A stretch of DNA of 64,000 bases, taken from a virus. Shown piece after piece: positions 9,349 to 16,415 of this stretch (position 1 is the first letter of the stretch; each line of letters begins with the position of its first letter). Made by a program: the position numbers and the translations under genes. The notes below the pieces were generated by a model, which searched no databases, had not been told where the DNA came from, and was given only the letters and a program-made list of their open reading frames with translations. The stretch spans positions 1 to 64,000 of the IMG/VR virus record IMGVR_UViG_3300042691_040117, one strand, 5' to 3'.

Positions 9349-9420
9349 TAGGAGTACTGGGAGTTGAACCCAGACTAACCCGTTATAAGCAGGCCGCTCT
9401 GACCATTAAGCTATACTCCC
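9349..9420 (-). tRNA. tRNA-Ile (anticodon UAU)
   Basis: A 72-nt cloverleaf: acceptor GGGAGUA/UACUCCU with discriminator A, T arm CUGGG-UUCAACU-CCCAG, anticodon loop CUUAUAA, giving UAU (codon AUA). AUA is rare in many hosts but common in AT-rich phage genes. In most bacteria AUA is read by a lysidine-modified CAU tRNA, so a true UAU tRNA is notable. The anticodon stem has one terminal G-U pair. Confidence 0.85.
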
Positions 9421-9434
9421 ATAAAGCCAAATCT

Positions 9435-9463
9435 ATTATAGAGGATTTGGAACTCTTTGTCAA
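9435..9463 (-). promoter_or_regulatory. Consensus sigma70 promoter (TTGACA-17-TATAAT) for the tRNA cluster
   Basis: On the minus strand, TTGACA (9458-9463) and TATAAT (9435-9440) match both consensus hexamers with a 17-bp spacer. The predicted start at about 9428 lies eight nt before tRNA-Ile. The -35 box overlaps the stop codon of the Phd-like gene. Confidence 0.9.
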
Positions 9464-9633
9464 GGTGCTTCGTTGTTAAACTCGGTGTGTATTCGTATAA
9501 GATCGTCGTCTGCAGGAATCATTACTGCCGCTCTTCCGTCTTCACCGACAATTCCTATGTGCTCACCATTTTCGACTCTTTCAAGGAGTTCGTCAAATTG
9601 TTGTTGAAATTGTTCCACGGTAAAAACTTCCAT
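9460..9633 (-). CDS. Phd/YefM-like small protein (57 aa)
   Basis: A small acidic protein starting MEVFTVEQFQQQFDELLERVENGE, followed by HIGIVGEDGRAAVMIPADDDL. This matches the fold pattern of the N-terminal DNA-binding half of Phd/YefM antitoxins: an early strand, a helix with an ELLxRVExGE motif, then a GxxxAVMIP-type beta hairpin. No toxin gene lies beside it. Orphan proteins like this occur in cyanophages and may act as DNA-binding regulators, or neutralise a host toxin. Function is inferred from the pattern. Confidence 0.65.
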   Translation of the reverse strand: MEVFTVEQFQQQFDELLERVENGEHIGIVGEDGRAAVMIPADDDLIRIHTEFNNEAP

Positions 9634-9654
9634 TTTTGTCTTGTATTTAGTTTA

Positions 9655-9840
9655 TCAAAAGGGTTTGGAATACACCAGAGTATCTTCATCAAGTTTAGAA
9701 CGAACAACTTCAAGAACGTTCATAAACTGATTTACACTTTCACATTCCACAACTCGCTCTCCACCTTGATCAGAGTACAGGTAGAACTTACGTGCCAGTG
9801 TGTCAACAACACAGCGGGTTAGTACTTCTTCGGCAGGCAT
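9655..9840 (-). CDS. Small conserved hypothetical protein (61 aa)
   Basis: A short protein beginning MPAEEVLTRCVVDTLARKFYLYSDQGGER, followed by a helix with MNVLEVVRSKLDEDT. It looks like a small beta-alpha fold. No domain is recognised. It is the first gene behind the consensus promoter at 9867-9895 and precedes the Phd-like gene, so it is probably expressed early. A role in host takeover is inference only. Confidence 0.65.
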   Translation of the reverse strand: MPAEEVLTRCVVDTLARKFYLYSDQGGERVVECESVNQFMNVLEVVRSKLDEDTLVYSKPF

Positions 9841-9866
9841 CAGGCGTTTCGTTTGATTACCTAGGT

Positions 9867-9895
9867 ATTATAGGGCATCTGGACCGGCGTGTCAA
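9867..9895 (-). promoter_or_regulatory. Consensus sigma70 promoter (TTGACA-17-TATAAT)
   Basis: TTGACA (9890-9895) and TATAAT (9867-9872) on the minus strand with a 17-bp spacer: a full consensus match. It lies 27 nt upstream of the 61-aa gene, in the only gap between the tail operon and the tRNA island, and would drive the early mini-operon (61-aa gene, Phd-like gene, tRNAs). Confidence 0.9.
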
Positions 9896-9901
9896 GGGGT
9901 T

Positions 9902-10786
9902 TTATCCAAGGGAGTTGATTGAATTTATTGATGCAGATATTGTGGATTGCCTTTGTGATATAGATCCATCACGACAATTAAATCCCCATCTTCTTACCTC
10001 ATGTGATGATTTTTCAGTCTTAACAGAATTTAAATCTGTAAAATTAATCGTATCCCTTTGCGTTCGAAGTGCGTCTATTTCATTGACCAGTGTTGTTATT
10101 GTATTGTAATATGTGGTACAAATGGGTGGAGTTGACAATCCTACATCAATTTCCTTATAAGATGAAGATACTGTAGATCCATTATTGTTAGAAACAGTAG
10201 TCTGATATCCATTTCCCACATTTGAGTTTGATAAAGTCTGGTTTACTATTGGGAGAAATGAATTTGCTGAATAATTCTCTACATTCGAATATACACTAAT
10301 AGTTGCAGTATCTTGCCTTACTGTTAATCCTGCCCCAATTGCAATCCCAGTGCCATTTACATCAGCAGCATTAACTATTAAAGGAAATACAAGTGGATCA
10401 AGTGGATTAAATCCAAATTGAATCATTGAACATCCAGCAGAAACCGCAGATGCTATTGTAGAAACAATAAGACTTTTTTTAGAATCAATTTGATCATTAA
10501 GATCTTTTATTTGTTGATCTAACGGTATAGCTACATTTTTCAATTGAGATATTAATAGATCTCTATTAGAAGATTCTGTTTCTATAATCGTGCTCGGCAA
10601 CTCATTTGGATTTTTACTTTCATATTCAACTTTAGTCCAAGTTGAATCATCATTTTGAGTAAATTGTGCATTGGTTATATTTTCATCAGGTGTAATTAAA
10701 TTATCTGGATCTGAATTATACTTTGAAATGTAGTCATATTCAGACGTCAACAGTTTAATTGCACCTTGCCCAGAATTATCAGCCAT
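9902..10786 (-). CDS. Hypothetical virion-associated protein (294 aa)
   Basis: N-terminal half: an acidic, polar stretch, then a helix (LISQLKNVAIPLDQQIKDLNDQIDSK) of coiled-coil character. Middle: a hydrophobic, alanine-rich segment at about residues 105-155. C-terminal half: asparagine/serine-rich, then a second coiled coil (TLVNEIDALRTQRDTINFTDLN). No family is recognised. It is the last gene of the tail operon with its own late-promoter match at 10809-10816, so a structural or assembly role is likely by context. Confidence 0.6.
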   Translation of the reverse strand: MADNSGQGAIKLLTSEYDYISKYNSDPDNLITPDENITNAQFTQNDDSTWTKVEYESKNPNELPSTIIETESSNRDLLISQLKNVAIPLDQQIKDLNDQIDSKKSLIVSTIASAVSAGCSMIQFGFNPLDPLVFPLIVNAADVNGTGIAIGAGLTVRQDTATISVYSNVENYSANSFLPIVNQTLSNSNVGNGYQTTVSNNNGSTVSSSYKEIDVGLSTPPICTTYYNTITTLVNEIDALRTQRDTINFTDLNSVKTEKSSHEVRRWGFNCRDGSISQRQSTISASINSINSLG

Positions 10787-10808
10787 AATATTTTAATCTT
10801 TGTTGGAA

Positions 10809-10816
10809 TATTTATC
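10809..10816 (-). promoter_or_regulatory. T4-type late promoter candidate (GATAAATA)
   Basis: GATAAATA on the minus strand, 23 nt before the 294-aa gene and overlapping the end of the oxygenase gene upstream. Confidence 0.45.
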
Positions 10817-11493
10817 TACAGTTCCAACCATTGAGATGGGTGAGTTGATCCTTGATGATAGTTTGGATGATCTTCTTTTAGAGTTATGCGAATATCTCCA
10901 GGTATTACAATACGCTCATCTCTTCTTTCAGTAAATTTTTGAGTAAAGTGATAAGTATTACTTGGAAACAGAATAACTGTTCCTTCAGTTGGAGTGATAG
11001 TATAATAATTACAATTATATCGATTAAATCCTAATAGAGTATTTCTTTTTTCTGCGGTTTCGAACAGTCCACCGGCAACTTCATTTCTATTTGCTCTTTG
11101 ACTAATACAAAATTTATCTGAAGTCTCATTAGTTTTCAAATAATAAACAAAACTAATATTAGATTCATTATGATAATGTGGAGTAATAGAAGGTGTAGTA
11201 TCGTCTAAATGACACCCAACCCATGCCTTAATAATATGATAACTTAATAAAGTATGGTCAACATTCAAATGCTCCATATATTCGTCGAGATTCTTTTTCA
11301 ATGAATTGAAAAAAGGTTTATATCTTTTTTGATGATGAACGAATATTTTTCCAGAAAACTCTGGACTTTCATTTTCATAACCATTAAACCAATAATCTCG
11401 TAAAGAATCTAAATTGTTTCTTTTAAATTCTTCATGCCCTTCTAAGGCACCTTGATAGACTACAAGGGGAAATATTTCATGAACTTTATTCAC
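10816..11493 (-). CDS. 2-oxoglutarate/Fe(II) oxygenase, TIGR02466-like (225 aa)
   Basis: A double-stranded beta-helix dioxygenase of the type common in cyanophages. N-terminus FPLVVYQGALEGHEEF; metal-site region TPHYHNESNISFVYYLK; a distal histidine in LFPSNTYHFTQKF; and an arginine-containing strand (ERIVIPGDIRITL) that would bind the 2-oxoglutarate carboxylate. The family couples decarboxylation of 2-oxoglutarate to hydroxylation of a substrate, often a prolyl or similar side chain. It sits inside the tail hub operon, 4-nt overlapped with the 288-aa virion gene. The substrate may therefore be a virion protein (inference). Confidence 0.8.
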   Translation of the reverse strand: MNKVHEIFPLVVYQGALEGHEEFKRNNLDSLRDYWFNGYENESPEFSGKIFVHHQKRYKPFFNSLKKNLDEYMEHLNVDHTLLSYHIIKAWVGCHLDDTTPSITPHYHNESNISFVYYLKTNETSDKFCISQRANRNEVAGGLFETAEKRNTLLGFNRYNCNYYTITPTEGTVILFPSNTYHFTQKFTERRDERIVIPGDIRITLKEDHPNYHQGSTHPSQWLEL

Positions 11494-12356
11494 GTAAAGC
11501 TTTTGCCATTAATTACATATTCTCTATTATCGCCCGGATAGTCCGCTGGTGTCAAGCCCTTATATTCTGGAATATTTTTAGAAGTATCTTTTCTCTCTGC
11601 AAATACCATATAATTACAATTAATTGCGGCACCAGAATTATTTTTAATAATAATCTTAGTACCCCATTCAATTTTTTCTACAAATAATTCCTGATAATAT
11701 CCGACTGGAGTTAAAGATACTCCAATTGTTTCAACATCAACTAAATTTCTCCAATATTCCGGAAGTTCAATTACATTACCATCTTTTAATTTTCCTCTCA
11801 GATATACTTCTGCAGATGGACCTTCTACACAAATATATCTGAGACGGTGATCTGCTTTTGAAGGATGAGGAATATCAAATCCTTTTTTAGAATCCCAGAA
11901 TGCTGCAGCAACATCCCAATTTCTTCCGTTTAAATTTAAAGCCAGAGCAGAAGTAATATTTACGTTAAGACCAGTTACATTAAAACTACCTGCTGCAGTT
12001 GCATATAAGTTAGAACCAGAAGTTAATGTGATACTACCAGAAGTAATATCTGTGGTTGCAGTTCCACAATAAAAATTAGTTCCTGTTAAGTTTGTAGATC
12101 CAATGACATTATGCACTCCTACAGTTGTCCATATCCCAATAGCAGTACTATTTCCATCTGCTCTAAATGCAAAAGGATACAGACCCTGTCCTGCTGCTAA
12201 AGATGCCTGCCCAAAAGCAACAATTGACCCAGCTCCATAATGACCCATATGAGAAGATATTGTTCCTGGTATCCAAAATCCTTTAGGTATATTCAGTCCC
12301 TCACCCAAAATACTCGTAACTGCAAGACCAAAAAAGTCCATTGGTGAATTTGCCAT
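11490..12356 (-). CDS. Virion protein with conserved fibre-type C-terminal domain (288 aa)
   Basis: The N-terminus has a hydrophobic MANSPMDFFGLAVTSILGEG stretch. The middle is beta-rich with TSGSITLTSGSNLYATAAGS repeats (needle-like). The C-terminal ~130 residues contain HPSKADHRLRYICVEGPSAEVYLRG, then a LPEYWRNLVD and VSLTPVGYYQELFV pattern. That domain is shared by many marine phage tail fibres and spikes, where it probably trimerises or caps the shaft. It lies in the hub/spike operon downstream of a spike-like gene and overlaps the oxygenase gene by 4 nt. Specific location in the tail is inferred. Confidence 0.65.
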   Translation of the reverse strand: MANSPMDFFGLAVTSILGEGLNIPKGFWIPGTISSHMGHYGAGSIVAFGQASLAAGQGLYPFAFRADGNSTAIGIWTTVGVHNVIGSTNLTGTNFYCGTATTDITSGSITLTSGSNLYATAAGSFNVTGLNVNITSALALNLNGRNWDVAAAFWDSKKGFDIPHPSKADHRLRYICVEGPSAEVYLRGKLKDGNVIELPEYWRNLVDVETIGVSLTPVGYYQELFVEKIEWGTKIIIKNNSGAAINCNYMVFAERKDTSKNIPEYKGLTPADYPGDNREYVINGKSFT

Positions 12357-12358
12357 AA

Positions 12359-12928
12359 TTACTTACACGATTCTAAAATACCTTGAATTAAATCTGAAAC
12401 TGGACCAGGTAGAAATGGAAGGCTACTTAAAGGAGATCCATAACTCATTTCACCTAACATTTTAATCATATGATTGGAAGCAATATCAACTCCAGCCTGA
12501 CCACTTAAACATAATTTTGTTCCGGAAATAACAATATTATCACCGGTTGCTAATGTAATTTGACCATTTGCAGAAACCTGAAAAGTTCCATTATTTTTTG
12601 GTCCATTTGTCTCTATGAAAATATTTTTTGCCTTTAATTTAATATTTCCATTCACAGAAGTTATACAAATATCTCCGTTTCTTGCAACTATGGACTTTGC
12701 AATATTTTCCTTTTGTGATCCATCTAGTTGATCTCCACATATTTCATCAAATCTTTGTGGGACGCGAATTGTGGTATTTCCATTCTCATTGGAATGCTCA
12801 ATGTATCCACCCTTGGTCACTAAAGTAAATTCAGAACCTTCATCAGGTTTGTTATTTGCTCCACCTGGACCAAAAAACATTACTCCATGTGGATTATTAG
12901 TAACTGTATATTCTGGTACTCTACTCAT
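12359..12928 (-). CDS. Putative baseplate spike-like protein (189 aa)
   Basis: From about residue 80 the protein shows short alternating beta repeats: GDICITSVNGNIKLKAKNIFI, then GQITLATGDNIVISGTKLCL. These resemble the intertwined beta-helix of the T4 gp5 C-terminal needle and VgrG spikes. The N-terminal 70 residues may form a connector (NNPHGVMFFGPGG). No enzymatic motif. It lies two genes from the gp5-like OB-domain gene, so needle and OB module may be separate chains here. Call based on repeat pattern and context. Confidence 0.5.
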   Translation of the reverse strand: MSRVPEYTVTNNPHGVMFFGPGGANNKPDEGSEFTLVTKGGYIEHSNENGNTTIRVPQRFDEICGDQLDGSQKENIAKSIVARNGDICITSVNGNIKLKAKNIFIETNGPKNNGTFQVSANGQITLATGDNIVISGTKLCLSGQAGVDIASNHMIKMLGEMSYGSPLSSLPFLPGPVSDLIQGILESCK

Positions 12929-14592
12929 TTTTTAACACAATCAATTACACGAATTAAGTTTTCAGATTTAAAGTTTCTGGCAGATTGAGAGTTAAATTGT
13001 TCGACCTTATTAACTCTGGTGAAGTTTAAAATTGGACGTATCCTTGCACCGGATCCTGTATTACTATTTATGGTAATTTCTGGAATCTGATTTAAATCGC
13101 ATGGAATATTACTTATATCAATTGCAACAATCTGCCCCTGGGAAGTTAATTTTATACTAGCTTCGAGATTTGGTACATCAGGATTAATTGTAACCGTATC
13201 GTTAATAGTATACCCAATTCCTGTACCTATAATCTCAAATTTGGTTAAGCATCCTACATACTCTCGAACTTCAACTTTTACAGGTTCCTCTGGAGTTACT
13301 TCTCCATCACCACCACCGTCAGCGCCACCGTCAGCGCCTCCAGCGCCAGTATCATTTATAGTTGGATTTCCATACTCATCAAGTCCATCCGGAGAAGTTA
13401 AATAACCACCACCAGGATTTACAATTACAATGCTTTCAACTTGTCCAGACTCATTAATAACCGAATATGCAGAGGCATAATTTCCATTATCACAACTATC
13501 AGAAAATGTAACAAATGGTGGTGAAGTGTACCCCTCTCCACCATAAATTAGGTCAACCCCAACAACTTGCCCAATACTATTCACAATTGCATTTCCTACG
13601 GCACCTATACCTCCACCACCAAATATTTCCACATTTGGAAGACCACATGCATAAGGATCTGTATTACAATTTAGTGGACCTGCATAAGTGTTAGAATCCT
13701 CGCCAAAAAATTGTGCAAGGGCATCGTCAGCCCCCTGAACAATAGAACTGGAATTTGGAACAGATGCAAAATTATTAAAATTATCTATTTCTGATCGAGT
13801 AGGACCTCCCCATGGTCCTTGCTTAAAGGATTTAACCTCTGGACAATTTGGTTTTTGGCATAGAAAAGCTTCAAATCCTAAAATAAAATCAATTGCCTCA
13901 AAAATTGATCCTGCAATTTGAGCTACTCCTCCCAGAACATCATTAATACTATCTAAAACCGGTTGAATTTCATTATCTATTACTGTTGCAATATTGTTGA
14001 TAAGAGCATTCGTAAACCCTTCTACTGCACAAAAAACTGGATTTAAAATTTCTTGAACAAATGCATAAAGAAAATCAACAACTAAATCAACTAACCCATC
14101 AATAATTTTATCAAATGCACATAAAATTTGCTTTATAACTTCATCAATAACTAGATCTTTGAAAACTTTAGCTATTGTTGGGAGAAGATATTCTATAACT
14201 ATTTGAATTAATTCTCTAATCTTCTTCATTAACCAATTTCTAGCTCTTTGAATTAGTATTTTTAAAATTGATGCAATAATATCGGCAGTTTGACTGATTA
14301 AATTAGTAATATTTTGAATTTTATTAATAGTTCCGAATACATATAATTCACCATATTTTTGAATTCCTTTAAGTGCAGTAAAGAAATTCAAAAGAGCCGT
14401 ATCAATTTGAGCTAGAGTACCTTTTCCACAAGTATCAGGTAAATCTATTTTTAAATCTGTTAGGTATGATAGAGTGGCAAATGCTTCCGTACCAAGAAAT
14501 GTCTCAGAATCTGGAGCATTGGAAAAATTCCAAGATATATCAGATTGTTGATTGGTGCCATCAAATGGAATTACTGGAATTTTTGTTGCCAT
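12925..14592 (-). CDS. Large virion structural protein of the tail hub operon (555 aa)
   Basis: Residues about 80-290 are predominantly helical and amphipathic (isoleucine/leucine-rich; IIASILKILIQRARNWLMKKIREL). A beta-rich C-terminal half follows, with two glycine-rich YGGEGYTSPP / NPGGGYLTSP repeats, an acidic glycine stretch near residue 415, and a YTINDTVTINP segment. The YxSPP/YxxSP repeats recur in cyanophage virion proteins. No T4 homologue is recognised. A perfect late promoter (TATAAATA) lies just upstream, pointing to late, abundant expression. Candidate baseplate or hub-associated protein. Confidence 0.6.
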   Translation of the reverse strand: MATKIPVIPFDGTNQQSDISWNFSNAPDSETFLGTEAFATLSYLTDLKIDLPDTCGKGTLAQIDTALLNFFTALKGIQKYGELYVFGTINKIQNITNLISQTADIIASILKILIQRARNWLMKKIRELIQIVIEYLLPTIAKVFKDLVIDEVIKQILCAFDKIIDGLVDLVVDFLYAFVQEILNPVFCAVEGFTNALINNIATVIDNEIQPVLDSINDVLGGVAQIAGSIFEAIDFILGFEAFLCQKPNCPEVKSFKQGPWGGPTRSEIDNFNNFASVPNSSSIVQGADDALAQFFGEDSNTYAGPLNCNTDPYACGLPNVEIFGGGGIGAVGNAIVNSIGQVVGVDLIYGGEGYTSPPFVTFSDSCDNGNYASAYSVINESGQVESIVIVNPGGGYLTSPDGLDEYGNPTINDTGAGGADGGADGGGDGEVTPEEPVKVEVREYVGCLTKFEIIGTGIGYTINDTVTINPDVPNLEASIKLTSQGQIVAIDISNIPCDLNQIPEITINSNTGSGARIRPILNFTRVNKVEQFNSQSARNFKSENLIRVIDCVKK

Positions 14593-14607
14593 TTTTTAAT
14601 AATATTA

Positions 14608-15126
14608 TTAACTGTTATTTATATTGAGCTTTATACCCTTGGCTGCTTCCCAATCTCCTATAGGAATTTCAGATCCAACAGAACTAGTTGGTTTTGCTCC
14701 AGATTTTGTTTGATGAAATGCAGCTTCTACTCCAGAAGTATATTTGCTAACAGTTTTGAAATATGTACTTCCGTCTTTACTTTCGTTTAATCCACGTTCA
14801 TCAGTATTTCTTGAAAGAACATGAGTAATGACTGGAACTTGATTTCCTTCATCTAAAAAAAATCCTATCACCCATTCTCCTGCATATATGCCAGTGGACC
14901 CTCCACTATAATTTCCTTGACTCGTTGGTTTTGCAATAATTGCCCATGGTAAATTTTCATCAGTAACCTCACCAACATCATGAATTCCTGGAATTCTAAC
15001 TTTAACTCTACTAGACCATGCCTCTTTTATCCAATCTGCATTTTTAGAATGCTCATTTTGATCTGGAGGAACCTGACCAATGAACCATCGATATGAAAGA
15101 CCAGCAAATCCTACATTTGCAGACAT
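14608..15126 (-). CDS. 5: Baseplate hub, gp5-like OB-fold protein (172 aa)
   Basis: The N-terminal part has YRWFIGQVPPDQNEHSK followed by RVKVRIPGIHD and LPWAIIAKP. This is the pattern of the T4 gp5 / VgrG OB-fold domain that joins the hub to the spike. It is followed by GEWVIGFFLDEGNQVPVITHVLSRN, another OB-fold hallmark. At 172 aa it is far shorter than T4 gp5 (575 aa): neither the lysozyme domain nor the C-terminal needle is present. A needle-like protein is coded two genes downstream and peptidoglycan hydrolase domains are in the 674-aa protein upstream, so the gp5 functions may be split between genes. Confidence 0.75.
   Translation of the reverse strand: MSANVGFAGLSYRWFIGQVPPDQNEHSKNADWIKEAWSSRVKVRIPGIHDVGEVTDENLPWAIIAKPTSQGNYSGGSTGIYAGEWVIGFFLDEGNQVPVITHVLSRNTDERGLNESKDGSTYFKTVSKYTSGVEAAFHQTKSGAKPTSSVGSEIPIGDWEAAKGIKLNINNS
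14616..14623 (-). promoter_or_regulatory. T4 late promoter (perfect TATAAATA)
   Basis: An exact TATAAATA octamer on the minus strand, 23 nt upstream of the 555-aa gene and inside the 3' end of the gp5-like gene. One of two exact matches in this window in the right place for a promoter. Confidence 0.7.
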
Positions 15127-15132
15127 TATTGA

Positions 15133-16410
15133 TTAACCTGCTTTACTAGTATATAGACCATATGTATCACGAACAAGAGTTAATGAAGTGAACGATCTTT
15201 TGGGTGTAAAATCGTGACATAAATTCAATATTAAGTAGTTTCCACTTTGAGTTGGATCTGCATATCCTTGTTCTTTTGATCCTTGGGTTATCATTTCAAA
15301 CTCACAACGAATGACATCTCCAGCACGAAGATTAGGATTGCATGGAACAGTTATAGAAATAATTTGAGTAAATAAAAGATTATATCTTGTACTTGATGTT
15401 GCTTGATATTCTTTTGGATCATTATTAATTTCACCTGCAGCAGTTTTTTCCAAAGTTCCAATATCCACAATATGATAATGAGTTCTTGTGAAACTATTTT
15501 CTGTCGGAATATCTACATCCTTTCCTAGAGAACTTTTTAGACCATCTTTACCCAATTCAGTTATAATTTCAGCATACTCTAAAGTCCGTGGATCAAAAAA
15601 GAGATTTCTGCTAAGATAAACTCCAGATTTAAGAGCATTAATTACATTTTGATTTTTTTGAATTGAAACTGAAGCCATTTTATAATCATTAGAATCATTA
15701 TCTATTGAAGATTCGAGACCATCATTACGGTAGTAAACAGATTTTGGTGCCGTCGAGATTAATTTATCGATTGCTTTGTATTTAAATCCATCTTGTGTTT
15801 CATAAAAGAAGAATCCTGACAATCCTTCGGATGGGATTGTTTTTGGTCCAAGAGAGCATATAATTTCAAATGGATTACGACTGTTTCCTATAAAATTATA
15901 AGAATTTTTAACTTCATCTACATCAACTTTATCTGAAGAAACTTCTAGATAATCCGATAAAATTTTCTTTACAGTATTTCCAATATTTCCTCTATACTTT
16001 GCAAAAACAGTTGCTTCTTGATTTTTAATGGCAGATTCGGAAACTAAATCTAAAGTTACAATTTGCCTAGTTCCTTGATCTGCACCTGGAGGAGATACTC
16101 CATTTACCAGTAAAGGATTTGTTGTAAAATCTAACGTTCCTAATTTTGATTGTATTTTAAATTTTATCTTTTCTGCCCCTGTGATGGGTAATCCATTATA
16201 TACTGTCGTAATTCTCTCCTGGGGATCATATTTTGAATCAGCCTTTATTGATCCTCCAGTATCAACAAACGACATCGATGCTGTAATATTCGGAGACAGT
16301 AAACTTTCATAATAAGAAAACTTAACCGTTGCTGGTCTCAAATCAACAGTTTTCCCATCTTTGTCGATGGTCATTATTTCGTAAATAGAGGGTGAAGATG
16401 CATTTGCCAT
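15133..16410 (-). CDS. 27: Baseplate hub protein, gp27-like (425 aa)
   Basis: Begins with SIYEIMTIDKDGKTVDLRPATVKFSYYES, then a TASMSFVDTGG segment that looks like the first tube-like barrel of T4 gp27. The middle includes a NSYNFIGNSRNPFEIICSL region seen in cyanophage hub proteins. The C-terminal barrel ends in PNLRAGDVIRCEFEM and SGNYLILNLCHDF, typical of gp27/gpD-type hub proteins. Length (425) is close to T4 gp27 (391). It is next to the gp5-like gene, as hub partners usually are. The assignment rests on pattern and gene order rather than strong identity. Confidence 0.7.
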   Translation of the reverse strand: MANASSPSIYEIMTIDKDGKTVDLRPATVKFSYYESLLSPNITASMSFVDTGGSIKADSKYDPQERITTVYNGLPITGAEKIKFKIQSKLGTLDFTTNPLLVNGVSPPGADQGTRQIVTLDLVSESAIKNQEATVFAKYRGNIGNTVKKILSDYLEVSSDKVDVDEVKNSYNFIGNSRNPFEIICSLGPKTIPSEGLSGFFFYETQDGFKYKAIDKLISTAPKSVYYRNDGLESSIDNDSNDYKMASVSIQKNQNVINALKSGVYLSRNLFFDPRTLEYAEIITELGKDGLKSSLGKDVDIPTENSFTRTHYHIVDIGTLEKTAAGEINNDPKEYQATSSTRYNLLFTQIISITVPCNPNLRAGDVIRCEFEMITQGSKEQGYADPTQSGNYLILNLCHDFTPKRSFTSLTLVRDTYGLYTSKAG

Positions 16411-16415
16411 TTAAT

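Noticed and set aside
8962-9351. Open frames of 66 and 70 aa over the tRNA genes.
   Set aside because: They run across tRNA sequences and lack any protein-like pattern.
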